Source: an uncultured Rhodocyclaceae bacterium
Lineage (GTDB): Bacteria > Pseudomonadota > Gammaproteobacteria > Burkholderiales > Rhodocyclaceae
Length of the DNA stretch: 7,924 nt
Direction of reading: 5' to 3'
NCBI GenBank assembly: GCA_903950295.1
Contig: CAJBAP010000165.1
Location: 1-7,924 of the forward strand
Shown: positions 1 to 6,287 of the stretch, in pieces
Layout: the number at the start of each line of letters is the position of its first letter
How positions within the stretch are numbered: the first letter of the stretch is position 1
Translations under genes and position numbers: made by a program
Notes under the pieces: model-generated
The model's input: the letters and a program-made list of their open reading frames with translations, nothing else
What the model was told of the DNA's origin: nothing
The model's database searches: none

Positions 1-454
1 TCCGACCTGAAATATCGTCAATCGCGTCGATCATCTGCGGATAGAAGTTCTTGGCCTCGAATTTTTGTTTGCCGGCCTCCATTACCTGATGTAACGGCAG
101 GAAGCGCGGGCGCGTGTCGAACATTGCCAGCGCATCATCCTGGTTGAACAGGGCCAACTCGGGCAGGCGCGCCTTGTCGGCGATCCCCTTCACATCCTCC
201 AGACTGATGCGTCCGGCCCCCGTCTTGAGCTTCACCTCCTCGTCGTTGAAACGCAGTACCTGTGTTGCCAGGGTGTCAAGCGCAGCACCGGAAAGTCCGT
301 GGCGCAGGGTAATTTCCCTGAGTGGCAGGGGTGCTGCCTGAACCGCCTTGCCCGGATTGGCCGTTTTTGCCGGTTTTGCGTCGGGAGCGGCAAACACACC
401 GGCGGCAAAGAGCAGAAGCATGGGAGCGATCAGAGAGGCAAGGGAGCGTTTCAT
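1..454 (-). CDS. Exported protein of unknown function, C-terminus cut off by window edge
   Basis: An open reading frame on the minus strand runs from an ATG at 454 to the left edge without a stop (151 codons seen). The first 22 residues form a typical signal peptide: MKRS start, hydrophobic core around residues 8-20, and V-F-A before a likely cut after Ala22. A low-complexity Ala/Pro/Lys linker follows (about 23-45). The rest (about 46-151) looks like a soluble, mainly helical domain with alternating charged and hydrophobic residues. It has no cysteines and no motif I can assign. The protein should be periplasmic or secreted. It is divergent from the next gene, so they share a promoter region. 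No clear Shine-Dalgarno precedes the ATG; the start is chosen because the signal peptide begins exactly there. I do not recognise the family. Coding status is well supported by the signal peptide and the unbroken frame. Confidence 0.75.
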   Translation of the reverse strand, partial: MKRSLASLIAPMLLLFAAGVFAAPDAKPAKTANPGKAVQAAPLPLREITLRHGLSGAALDTLATQVLRFNDEEVKLKTGAGRISLEDVKGIADKARLPELALFNQDDALAMFDTRPRFLPLHQVMEAGKQKFEAKNFYPQMIDAIDDISGR

Positions 455-561
455 CGGCCAATTCACTTGATTTTCGAGGATCATCATTTTAGCTTGACGC
501 TGGATTGCACGACGACAATGTTCTCCATTACCCTATCACCCTTCCGAAAAACTTCGCCCCC
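455..561. promoter_or_regulatory. Divergent intergenic region with weak promoter elements
   Basis: This spacer separates the minus-strand exported protein from the + strand membrane protein and must carry start signals for both. On the minus strand, TAAAAT (complement of 486-491) resembles a sigma-70 -10 box and would give a leader of about 25 bases, but no good -35 box sits 16-18 bases upstream. On the + strand, TTGACG at 494-499 is a good -35 match, but the best -10-like hexamer (GACAAT, 514-519) is only 14 bases away, shorter than usual. The assignment of individual boxes is tentative. Confidence 0.35.
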
Positions 562-1137
562 ATGAAACGACAGCAGCAGATTGCCCTCCTCGCCGCCGCC
601 ATCAACCTCGTGCTGGTACTGCTATTTCCGCCCTATGACTACATGAGCATGCAGCGCGGCAACATTCCCACCTTCGATGGTTTCTATTTCCTTTTTGGCA
701 GTCACCCCAACCGCATCACCAATACCAATTTTCTGACGCTCGAAATTATCGTGGTACTCATCAATGCCTGTATCGCCTGGCTCTTGTTGCGCGAGCGCCC
801 GCTGGGGAAAATCGCCCCGGGCGGAAACCGTTACCAGCGTGGCGTCCTGTGGCTGACCGCAGCGAACCTGATGCTGATCGTACTGTTCCCCCCCTTTCAG
901 AACTACGCCGCCATCACCAAGGCAGCATTGCCGAGCTTCGAGGGCTTTTATTTCCTCTTCGCCGACAACTCGCAACGCCAGTTGGTGGCGCCCATTCTCT
1001 ATCTTGAGGCCTGCCTGATCCTGATCAATGCTGCCATTCTGTGGCTGATGCTCAAGGGGCGGGGGCAGGACACGCTATCCGCCATCGAGGTCAAGAATCT
1101 GGCAGAAAAAATTCGTGCGGCGCAAAACCGGGGGTAA
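562..1137 (+). CDS. Four-helix inner-membrane protein with internal duplication, unknown function
   Basis: The protein is 191 residues from the ATG at 562. A TTG at 505 is also in frame, but the residues it would add look unlike a membrane-protein start; neither site has a strong Shine-Dalgarno. Predicted membrane helices are about 7-22, 58-76, 94-109 and 143-164. Basic residues at the N-terminus (KR), in loop 77-93 and at the C-terminus suggest these are cytoplasmic, which puts loops 23-57 and 110-142 in the periplasm. The two halves are repeats offset by about 88 residues. FPP at 22-24 matches 109-111, TFDGFYFLF (37-45) matches SFEGFYFLF (125-133), LINA (66-69) matches 154-157, and WLLL (73-76) matches WLML (161-164). 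A charged cytoplasmic tail follows (165-191). I do not recognise the family and no catalytic motif is visible. Confidence 0.8.
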   Translation: MKRQQQIALLAAAINLVLVLLFPPYDYMSMQRGNIPTFDGFYFLFGSHPNRITNTNFLTLEIIVVLINACIAWLLLRERPLGKIAPGGNRYQRGVLWLTAANLMLIVLFPPFQNYAAITKAALPSFEGFYFLFADNSQRQLVAPILYLEACLILINAAILWLMLKGRGQDTLSAIEVKNLAEKIRAAQNRG

Positions 1138-1150
1138 AGAAACCGCACGA
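1113..1150. repeat. 8-bp inverted repeat across the end of the membrane-protein gene
   Basis: TCGTGCGG (1113-1120) is perfectly repeated in inverted form as CCGCACGA (1143-1150), with a 22-base loop containing the stop codon of the preceding gene. No T-run follows, so it is not a classical intrinsic terminator. It could be an mRNA 3' end structure or chance. Confidence 0.35.
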
Positions 1151-1157
1151 GCGGCCG

Positions 1158-1163
1158 TAAAAT
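1158..1163 (+). promoter_or_regulatory. Candidate -10 box upstream of the lipoprotein gene
   Basis: TAAAAT matches the sigma-70 -10 consensus at five of six positions and lies 44 bases before the lipoprotein ATG. No convincing -35 box is present about 17 bases upstream. The gene could instead be read through from the membrane-protein gene. Confidence 0.25.
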
Positions 1164-1207
1164 CTGACTGGCGACCTTTGCGTTCATTTTTCGTGCTTCG
1201 CTCATTC

Positions 1208-1630
1208 ATGCAAAAACTCTTGCTTCTGACCCTCTGCGGACTTGCCCTGGCCGGCTGTGACCAGCTTGGCCTCGAGAATCCAGCCCAGCTTGCCGCTGCC
1301 CGGGAGGCGGAAGGTCGCGCCGTCGGTGGTGCCTGCCGTCACAGCGGCCGGGCGCTGGAAGATTGTTACAAGCTCAATCCGAAAGCGCAGAAATCAGCCG
1401 TTTTCGGTGGTTGGCGCGACATGGATGCCTACATGCGCGAGAACAGCATCGAAATCGTGCCGTCGTCCATTCAACGGGACGAAGCAGCGAAGAAAAAAGC
1501 AGCTGCCGAGGAAGTTCCCGCCGACAAGACCACCAAACCAGCGGAAGCGCCGGTGAAAAAGGGTGGTGCGGGGCACACTGCCACGGAACGGCCTCAACCC
1601 CTCCCGGCCGGCGGCGGCAAGATGGTTTGA
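1208..1630 (+). CDS. Small lipoprotein with charged C-terminal tail
   Basis: The protein is 140 residues from the ATG at 1208. An in-frame GTG at 1115 would place an unsuitable basic extension before the signal peptide. Residues 1-16 form a lipoprotein signal peptide, and the lipobox L-A-G-C (14-17) predicts lipidation of Cys17. Asp18 at +2 is the residue that retains lipoproteins in the inner membrane in E. coli (Lol avoidance); whether this holds here is an inference. A compact segment (about 25-90) has two further cysteines, Cys43 and Cys53, that could form a disulfide, followed by an F-G-G-W-R-D-M-D-A-Y-M stretch. From about 90 on the chain is rich in Lys, Glu, Ala and Pro and is probably disordered, perhaps reaching peptidoglycan or a partner. 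No clear Shine-Dalgarno is seen. The export class is clear; the function is unknown. Confidence 0.8.
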   Translation: MQKLLLLTLCGLALAGCDQLGLENPAQLAAAREAEGRAVGGACRHSGRALEDCYKLNPKAQKSAVFGGWRDMDAYMRENSIEIVPSSIQRDEAAKKKAAAEEVPADKTTKPAEAPVKKGGAGHTATERPQPLPAGGGKMV

Positions 1631-1681
1631 GCCGGACAGTCTGATCTGAGACGGCCGAACCCGCGTCAGAAGCGTTTATCG

Positions 1682-1687
1682 TAGAAT
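1682..1687 (+). promoter_or_regulatory. Candidate -10 box for the RhlE-type helicase gene
   Basis: TAGAAT matches the sigma-70 -10 consensus at five of six positions. Transcription would begin near 1694, giving a leader of roughly 115 bases. The -35 region (around 1659-1665) is a poor match, so the promoter is weak, activated, or read by another sigma factor. Confidence 0.3.
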
Positions 1688-1691
1688 CGCC

Positions 1692-1715
1692 CTGCACCCT
1701 GCCGGTTGGGTGCGG
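1692..1715 (+). other. Hairpin in the helicase leader
   Basis: GCACCC (1694-1699) and GGGTGC (1708-1713) form a perfect 6-bp stem with an 8-base loop; a T-G wobble and a C-G pair extend it to 8 bp (1692-1715). No T-run follows, so it is unlikely to be an intrinsic terminator for the lipoprotein gene. If the -10 box at 1682-1687 is real, this hairpin would sit at the very 5' end of the helicase mRNA, where such structures often slow decay. Confidence 0.35.
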
Positions 1716-1798
1716 TCTTGCGGCATCCCGCCACCCCAATGTTGTTCCGCCTGAGCCGGCGCGGCCTTTTCAAGAGGTCATGGGCGTGCGACGCAACC

Positions 1799-1811
1799 GG
1801 AGTTCATCTTG
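1799..1811 (+). promoter_or_regulatory. Ribosome binding site deciding a TTG start
   Basis: GGAG (1799-1802) is spaced 6 bases from the TTG at 1809-1811. An ATG at 1780 is out of frame with the helicase. The spacing and the conserved N-terminal residues immediately after favour the TTG, which may hold translation below that of an ATG. Confidence 0.7.
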
Positions 1812-3272
1812 AAATTTACCGACCTCGGGCTGGCGCCCGAAATCCTCAGGGCCGTGCATGATGCCGGCTATACCGACCCAACACCGATCCAGGCCCAGGC
1901 CATTCCGATCATTCTGGCCGGCCATGACGTCATGGGCGGCGCCCAGACTGGCACCGGCAAGACGGCCGGCTTTACCCTGCCCCTGCTGCACAAGCTGGCG
2001 CGCCATGCCAGCAGTTCACCCTCCCCCGCCCGTCATCCGGTGCGCGCGCTGATCCTCACGCCGACGCGCGAACTGGCGATGCAGGTACATGAAGCGGTCA
2101 AGACTTACAGCAAACATGTGCCGTTGCGCTCGGTCTGCATTTACGGTGGCGTAGACATGCGTGCGCAGATCGCCGAGTTGAAGGAAGGTCGCGAGATCGT
2201 CGTCGCCACCCCCGGCCGCTTGCTTGATCACGTCGAGCAGAAAACCGTCAACTTCGGCGCCGTCGAATTTCTCGTCCTCGACGAAGCCGACCGCATGCTC
2301 GACATGGGCTTCATCCCGGATATCAAGCGCATCCTCGGCCTGCTGCCGAAGACGCGCCAGAGCCTTTTGTTTTCGGCAACTTTCTCGGACGAGATCAAGA
2401 AGCTCGCAGATGCGATGCTGAAAGCGCCGCAACTGATCGAAGTCGCACGCCGCAACATGGTTTCAGAAACCATCACCCACCGCGTGCACCTGGTCGCCGC
2501 CGACCGGAAACGTTATCTACTCAAGCAGATGCTCGACGACCCCTCGATGACTCAGGTGCTGGTATTCGTTGCCACCAAGTTCGGTACCGCCCGACTGGCC
2601 ACCTGGCTCGAGCGCGAGGGCATCAACGCCACCGCCATCCACGGCGACAAGAGTCAGCAAGAGCGCACCAAGGCGCTCGAAGCGTTCAAGAGTGGTCAGG
2701 CACGCGTACTCGTCGCCACCGATGTCGCCGCACGTGGCCTCGACATCGACGACCTGCCGCATGTCATCAACTACGAACTGCCGCGCGTCGCCGAAGACTA
2801 TATTCATCGCATCGGTCGCACCGGCCGTGCCGGCAAAACTGGCGAAGCCACCTCGCTGGTCGCACCCGAAGAAAAACCGCGCCTGGCCGAGATCGAAAGG
2901 CTGACCAAGTTCAAGATCGAACAGGTCGTCGTACCCGGCTTCGAATTGGGCTCCACGGCCCCGCCCGAAGAGCGCGAACGTGGAGACCGGGCAGAACGCG
3001 GCGGCCGGGGACACGGTCACAAGCATGAGCCCAGAATCGGTCATGGCCCGAAAATTCCGGTCGACCGACTGCCGGCACCGATTGCTCACATCCCCAACCT
3101 CCCTAAAAAACCGGTCATCGCTGCCGACGGCTTCGACTTTTCCAAGCCCTATGAATCCAAGGTCGAGGCAGCACCAGACCAGCCCGCCGAAAAGTCGGCG
3201 CTGGCGGAACGGCGACCGCTACGTCATCTGCGCCCGGTAGCCGCATTGCTGGGCGGCTTTGGCAAGAAATAA
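1809..3272 (+). CDS. rhlE: RhlE-type DEAD-box ATP-dependent RNA helicase
   Basis: This 487-residue protein unwinds RNA duplexes using ATP and likely acts in ribosome assembly, mRNA decay or cold adaptation. Motifs are complete and in order: Q motif (TPIQ, 25-28), motif I AQTGTGKT (45-52), Ia PTRELA (85-90), GG (113-114), Ib TPGR (134-137), motif II DEAD (158-161), III SAT (189-191), V ATDVAARGLD (303-312), and VI HRIGRTGRAG (333-342). The tail (about 380-487) is charged, rich in Arg, Gly, His and Pro, and ends in VAALLGGFGKK. The start is a TTG at 1809: GGAG at 1799-1802 lies 6 bases upstream, the translation then begins with the family-like MKFTDLGL, and no in-frame ATG lies nearby. The RhlE subgroup assignment rests on the N-terminus and core resemblance. 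The gene sits 18 bases before the lipid-transport cassette with no terminator between, so the two may share transcripts. Confidence 0.93.
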   Translation: MKFTDLGLAPEILRAVHDAGYTDPTPIQAQAIPIILAGHDVMGGAQTGTGKTAGFTLPLLHKLARHASSSPSPARHPVRALILTPTRELAMQVHEAVKTYSKHVPLRSVCIYGGVDMRAQIAELKEGREIVVATPGRLLDHVEQKTVNFGAVEFLVLDEADRMLDMGFIPDIKRILGLLPKTRQSLLFSATFSDEIKKLADAMLKAPQLIEVARRNMVSETITHRVHLVAADRKRYLLKQMLDDPSMTQVLVFVATKFGTARLATWLEREGINATAIHGDKSQQERTKALEAFKSGQARVLVATDVAARGLDIDDLPHVINYELPRVAEDYIHRIGRTGRAGKTGEATSLVAPEEKPRLAEIERLTKFKIEQVVVPGFELGSTAPPEERERGDRAERGGRGHGHKHEPRIGHGPKIPVDRLPAPIAHIPNLPKKPVIAADGFDFSKPYESKVEAAPDQPAEKSALAERRPLRHLRPVAALLGGFGKK

Positions 3273-3290
3273 CCCGGGGCTCATTCGGCC

Positions 3291-4424
3291 ATGCACGGAA
3301 ACAAGGCGTGGCAGTTCGATATTCAGGTTACTGCTGGCGATAGCCTTGAGATCATCCTGGGCGGGCGCTGGTGTACCGACCAGAATCTGCCACCCGCAGA
3401 GCAAGTGCTCGAACGCCTGGACGAACGGGCATGCCACCTTGGTTTCTCCGCGACGGATCTGACCGACTGGGACTCCGGCCTACTGACCTTCGTCACGGTA
3501 ATCAGCAAGCGCTGTGCGGAGCGCGGCATCGTGGTCGACACCAGCGGGCTGCCGCCGGGGGCACAGCGGCTGTTGGCCATGGCACTGGCCGTACCGGAGC
3601 GAAAGGTCGCCGGCCGCAACAGCGGTGGCGTGGATGTATTCACGCAAACCGGCGAGGCAACCCTGGAGTTTCTCCGCACCGTACCGCAGATGCTGCATTT
3701 TCTCGGCGAGGTCACGCTCTCCCTGCTACGCTTGCTGAGCGGACGTGCGTACTTCCGTCCGCGCGATCTTTGGCTCGAAATCGAGGAAGTCGGGCCACGA
3801 GCACTACCGATCGTCGCAGTGATCAGCTTCCTCGTCGGACTGATCCTGGCTTACCTCGGCGCCGACCAACTCCGTCTCGTCGGCGCGCAAATCTTCATCG
3901 CCGACCTGGTGGCCATCGGCATGGTGCGCGAAGTCGGCGCATTGATGACCGGCATCATCATCGCCGGTCGCACCGGCGCCGCCTTCGCGGCACAACTCGG
4001 CACCATGCAGGTCAACGAGGAACTCGACGCCTACCAGACACTCGGCATCTCGGCCATCGACTTCCTGGTGCTGCCGCGCATGCTGGCGCTGATGCTGATG
4101 GTGCCGCTGCTCACGCTCTATTCGGGTTTCATCGGCATGCTGGCAGGGCTGCTGGTGTCGGTGACCATCTTCGACATCGGCGTTTTCGAGTACTACACGG
4201 AGACCTTGCGCGCACTGGAATTCAAGCATTTCGCCGTAGGCCTCTCCAAGGGTACGGTCTACGGCGCGATGATCGCCTTCGCCGGCTGCCTGCGCGGCAT
4301 GCAGTGCGGACGCAGCGCCGAGGCAGTCGGCCATGCGGCAACGTCCGCCGTCGTCACTGGTATCCTGCTGATCACCATCGCCGCATCGATCATGACCATC
4401 GTCTATTACCAGCTGGGGATTTGA
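3291..4424 (+). CDS. STAS-domain-fused MlaE-family ABC transporter permease
   Basis: This 377-residue protein is the membrane subunit of an MCE-type lipid ABC transporter. Residues about 8-105 resemble a STAS domain like MlaB, with an L-T-D-W-D-S-G-L stretch (57-64) where Ser62 may match the regulatory Ser/Thr of STAS proteins. Residues about 125-377 are the MlaE/YrbE permease. They have an amphipathic entry segment, about five hydrophobic segments (around 171-190, 197-225, 256-292, 320-333, 349-372) and the family signature MVREVGALMTGIIIAGRTGA (211-230), followed by AAQLGTMQVNEELDA. In E. coli the STAS and permease parts are separate proteins (MlaB, MlaE); here the fusion fixes their 1:1 ratio. 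The ATG at 3291 lies 18 bases after the helicase stop with only a weak Shine-Dalgarno. The ATPase gene starts 4 bases downstream, as expected for one complex. It is likely a paralogue of the canonical mla system, so I give no symbol. Confidence 0.9.
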   Translation: MHGNKAWQFDIQVTAGDSLEIILGGRWCTDQNLPPAEQVLERLDERACHLGFSATDLTDWDSGLLTFVTVISKRCAERGIVVDTSGLPPGAQRLLAMALAVPERKVAGRNSGGVDVFTQTGEATLEFLRTVPQMLHFLGEVTLSLLRLLSGRAYFRPRDLWLEIEEVGPRALPIVAVISFLVGLILAYLGADQLRLVGAQIFIADLVAIGMVREVGALMTGIIIAGRTGAAFAAQLGTMQVNEELDAYQTLGISAIDFLVLPRMLALMLMVPLLTLYSGFIGMLAGLLVSVTIFDIGVFEYYTETLRALEFKHFAVGLSKGTVYGAMIAFAGCLRGMQCGRSAEAVGHAATSAVVTGILLITIAASIMTIVYYQLGI

Positions 4425-4428
4425 GCCA

Positions 4429-5181
4429 ATGCACGAGGCCCCGCACCTTGAGGTGCGCAACCTGACCATGGCCTACGGCGATTTCATCGTCCAGCGCGAC
4501 CTCGACTTCGTGGTAAATCGGGGCGACATCTTTGTCGTCATGGGCGACAACGGCTGTGGCAAGACCACGCTGATGCGTGCCCTGGTGGGCCTGCAACGCC
4601 CGGCAACCGGTGCGGTGCTCTATCGTGGTGAGGACTTCTGGAACGGTGGGGACGAGGCCCAACAGCACCTCAAACGCCGCCTCGGCGTCCTGTTTCAGGG
4701 GGGCGCACTATGGAGTTCGCTGACGCTGGCCGAAAATGTCGCGCTACCACTGGCCGAAGCTACCGGCCTGCCGCAAACCCGCGTCGACGAGATCGTCTCG
4801 TTCAAGCTGGCGCTGGTCGGACTCGCCGGCTTCGAGGATTTCTATCCGGCCGAACTCAGCGGCGGCATGAAGAAGCGCGCCGGTCTGGCGCGCGCCATGG
4901 CGCTCGATCCCGATACTCTCGTCATCGATGAACCTTCGTCGGGCCTCGACCCGCTGACGGCACGCCGCCTCGACGAACTGATCGTGGAATTACGCGACAG
5001 CCTCGGCACCACCATCATCGTGGTAACACACGAACTGGCCAGCATCCTCAGTATCGGCAACAATTCGATCTATCTCGATGCGAAAACCCACACCATGATC
5101 GCCACCGGGCATCCACAAGATGCGCTGAAAAACGGGCACCCCAAGGTGCGCCACTTCCTGACGCGCGGAGGGACAGCATGA
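4429..5181 (+). CDS. MlaF-like ABC transporter ATP-binding protein
   Basis: The 250-residue cytoplasmic ATPase drives the MlaE-type permease encoded just upstream. All ABC motifs are present: Walker A G-D-N-G-C-G-K-T-T (39-47), Q-loop Gln90, signature LSGGMKKR (143-150), Walker B TLVIDEP (163-169) with catalytic Glu168, D-loop SGLD (171-174) and H-loop His201. The LSGGM-K-K-R form and the GALWSSLTLAENV segment after the Q-loop are typical of the MlaF/Ttg2A subfamily. Cys43 in Walker A is where a serine is common, but it leaves the Lys-Thr-Thr nucleotide contacts intact. The C-terminal portion (about 215-250) includes a H-P-K-V-R-H-F-L segment common in this subfamily. The ATG at 4429 is 4 bases after the permease stop, and the stop overlaps the next start (ATGA), so translation of the three genes is probably coupled. 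Confidence 0.93.
   Translation: MHEAPHLEVRNLTMAYGDFIVQRDLDFVVNRGDIFVVMGDNGCGKTTLMRALVGLQRPATGAVLYRGEDFWNGGDEAQQHLKRRLGVLFQGGALWSSLTLAENVALPLAEATGLPQTRVDEIVSFKLALVGLAGFEDFYPAELSGGMKKRAGLARAMALDPDTLVIDEPSSGLDPLTARRLDELIVELRDSLGTTIIVVTHELASILSIGNNSIYLDAKTHTMIATGHPQDALKNGHPKVRHFLTRGGTA
5167..5180 (+). promoter_or_regulatory. Strong ribosome binding site for the MCE gene
   Basis: GGAGGG (5167-5172) lies 5 bases before the ATG at 5178, inside the end of the ATPase gene. With the ATGA overlap it supports both independent initiation and coupling. It is the clearest Shine-Dalgarno in the cassette, fitting the need for several MCE copies per complex (MlaD is hexameric in E. coli). Confidence 0.7.
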
Positions 5182-6194
5182 GCCGCAAGGCCAACCCCAC
5201 CCTGATCGGTGCCTTCGTCCTCGGCGCCATTACCCTGACGATCGCCACCACCTTGCTTCTGACTGGCGGCAACTGGTTCGGCGAGCGACGCCAGCACGTC
5301 CTTTACTTCGAGGGTGCAGCACAAGGCCTGCAAGTGGGTGCGCCCGTGGTATTCCTCGGCGTCAAGGTTGGCACCGTCAAACAAATCCAGCTCGGTCTCG
5401 ACGCCCAGAGCCGTCGCTTCCTGGTTCCCGTCACCATCGAAGTGCAGCCCCACATCGTGCGTACGCATGGCGGGGAACCGGTCGATCTGCGCGACCGCGC
5501 CACCGTGCGAAAACTGGTCGACCGTGGCATGCGCGCACGCTTGCGCATGCAGAGCCTGCTGACCGGTCAACTCTATGTCGACCTCGACTTTCATCCCGAC
5601 AAACCTGCAAACTTCGCCGCACTCGATCCCGACCTCAGCGAGATCCCGACGATTCCAACCGCCGTTCAGGAACTGACCACAAAACTTGAAGGCTTCCCGA
5701 TAGACAAGTTCATCGCCGATGTCACGGCAATCACCGCCGCACTAAACCAGCTGGTGTCTGGGGCCGCCACGCAAGGTTTGCCGCAACGGCTCGATACAAC
5801 CCTGCGGCACCTCGCATCACTCGCCGCCCGCTTCGACGCCCAGGGCGGCCCCATCCTCAAAGATGTGCGTGGCAACCTGGCGGAAATGCACAAAGCACTG
5901 CTGGCGGCACAGACCGCTCTGGCCAAGCTCGAAACCGCCGCAGAACGTGTAACCGAGTTGGCCCGTGTCGACTCGACTTTGGTCGGCAACATGACCAGGG
6001 CCGGTGAGGAACTGGCCAAGGCAGCCAGCGCGGTACGCAGCCTGACCGAGCAGGAATCCCCTACGGTAAACAACGTCAATGCCGCGCTCAAGGAAATCAC
6101 CCGCGCCGCCGACGCCCTGCGCCTGCTGGCAGAAACACTCGAACAGCAGCCCGACGCGATCTGGCGCGGAAAACGGGAAAAGGCCGCTCCTTGA
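5178..6194 (+). CDS. MCE (MlaD-family) lipid-transport protein with long helical C-terminal region
   Basis: The 338-residue protein is anchored in the inner membrane with its bulk in the periplasm and forms the lipid channel part of the transporter. One N-terminal membrane helix (about 9-29) is followed by a single MCE domain (about 40-139). Its hallmark segment is F-E-G-A-A-Q-G-L-Q-V-G-A-P-V (44-57), then GVKVGTV (61-67); LLTGQLYVDLDF (127-138) closes the domain. Residues about 160-325 are mostly helical, rich in Ala, Leu and charged residues, with heptad-like spacing that could build a tube or coiled coil. The chain ends in L-E-Q-Q-P-D-A-I-W-R-G-K, an ending I associate with PqiB-like single-domain members. 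E. coli MlaD is about 183 residues, so this protein is much longer. It overlaps the ATPase gene by 4 bases. No MlaC-like or PqiC-like gene follows directly. Confidence 0.9.
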   Translation: MSRKANPTLIGAFVLGAITLTIATTLLLTGGNWFGERRQHVLYFEGAAQGLQVGAPVVFLGVKVGTVKQIQLGLDAQSRRFLVPVTIEVQPHIVRTHGGEPVDLRDRATVRKLVDRGMRARLRMQSLLTGQLYVDLDFHPDKPANFAALDPDLSEIPTIPTAVQELTTKLEGFPIDKFIADVTAITAALNQLVSGAATQGLPQRLDTTLRHLASLAARFDAQGGPILKDVRGNLAEMHKALLAAQTALAKLETAAERVTELARVDSTLVGNMTRAGEELAKAASAVRSLTEQESPTVNNVNAALKEITRAADALRLLAETLEQQPDAIWRGKREKAAP

Positions 6195-6287
6195 TATCCC
6201 ATTGACCATGTCCAAGGCGATAATACCGGCCCTCACACTTGATGCAATCGTTGTCCGCCTCCGGGCAAACCTTTCGGGAGAAATGAA
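6195..6287 (+). promoter_or_regulatory. Intergenic region with candidate promoter and clear ribosome binding site for the FAH-family gene
   Basis: GATAAT (6219-6224) is a good -10-like hexamer and would start transcription near 6231, leaving a leader of about 55 bases. TTGACC (6202-6207) looks like a -35 box but is only 11 bases away, too close for a standard pair. GGAG (6277-6280) lies 7 bases before the ATG at 6288 and sets the start; an ATG at 6283 is out of frame and too close to it. No hairpin with a T-run ends the MCE cassette here. Confidence 0.4.

Noticed and set aside
505..561. TTG at 505 as the start of the duplicated membrane protein
   Set aside because: The 19 added residues are polar, have no strong ribosome binding site, and would move the basic MKR start inside the protein.
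1755..1770. GC-rich hairpin (GCCG/CGGC) followed by CTTTT upstream of the helicase
   Set aside because: The stem is only 4 bp with a 3-base loop and the T-run is short, too weak for an intrinsic terminator.
2517..3089. Minus-strand open frame of 190 codons opposite the helicase gene
   Set aside because: It lies fully inside the helicase C-terminal half, which has conserved motifs V and VI; no independent coding signal.
3371..4465. Long + strand open frame of 364 codons overlapping the STAS-MlaE permease gene
   Set aside because: It is very rich in Arg, Ala, His and Gly without domains, as expected from the alternate frame of a GC-rich gene. The overlapping permease has clear family motifs.
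3804..4469. Minus-strand open frame of 221 codons opposite the permease gene
   Set aside because: His/Asp/Gln-rich composition with no motif; an antisense shadow of a conserved gene.
6202..6224. TTGACC and GATAAT as a standard sigma-70 promoter pair
   Set aside because: The spacer is 11 bases rather than about 17; only the -10-like hexamer was kept as tentative.
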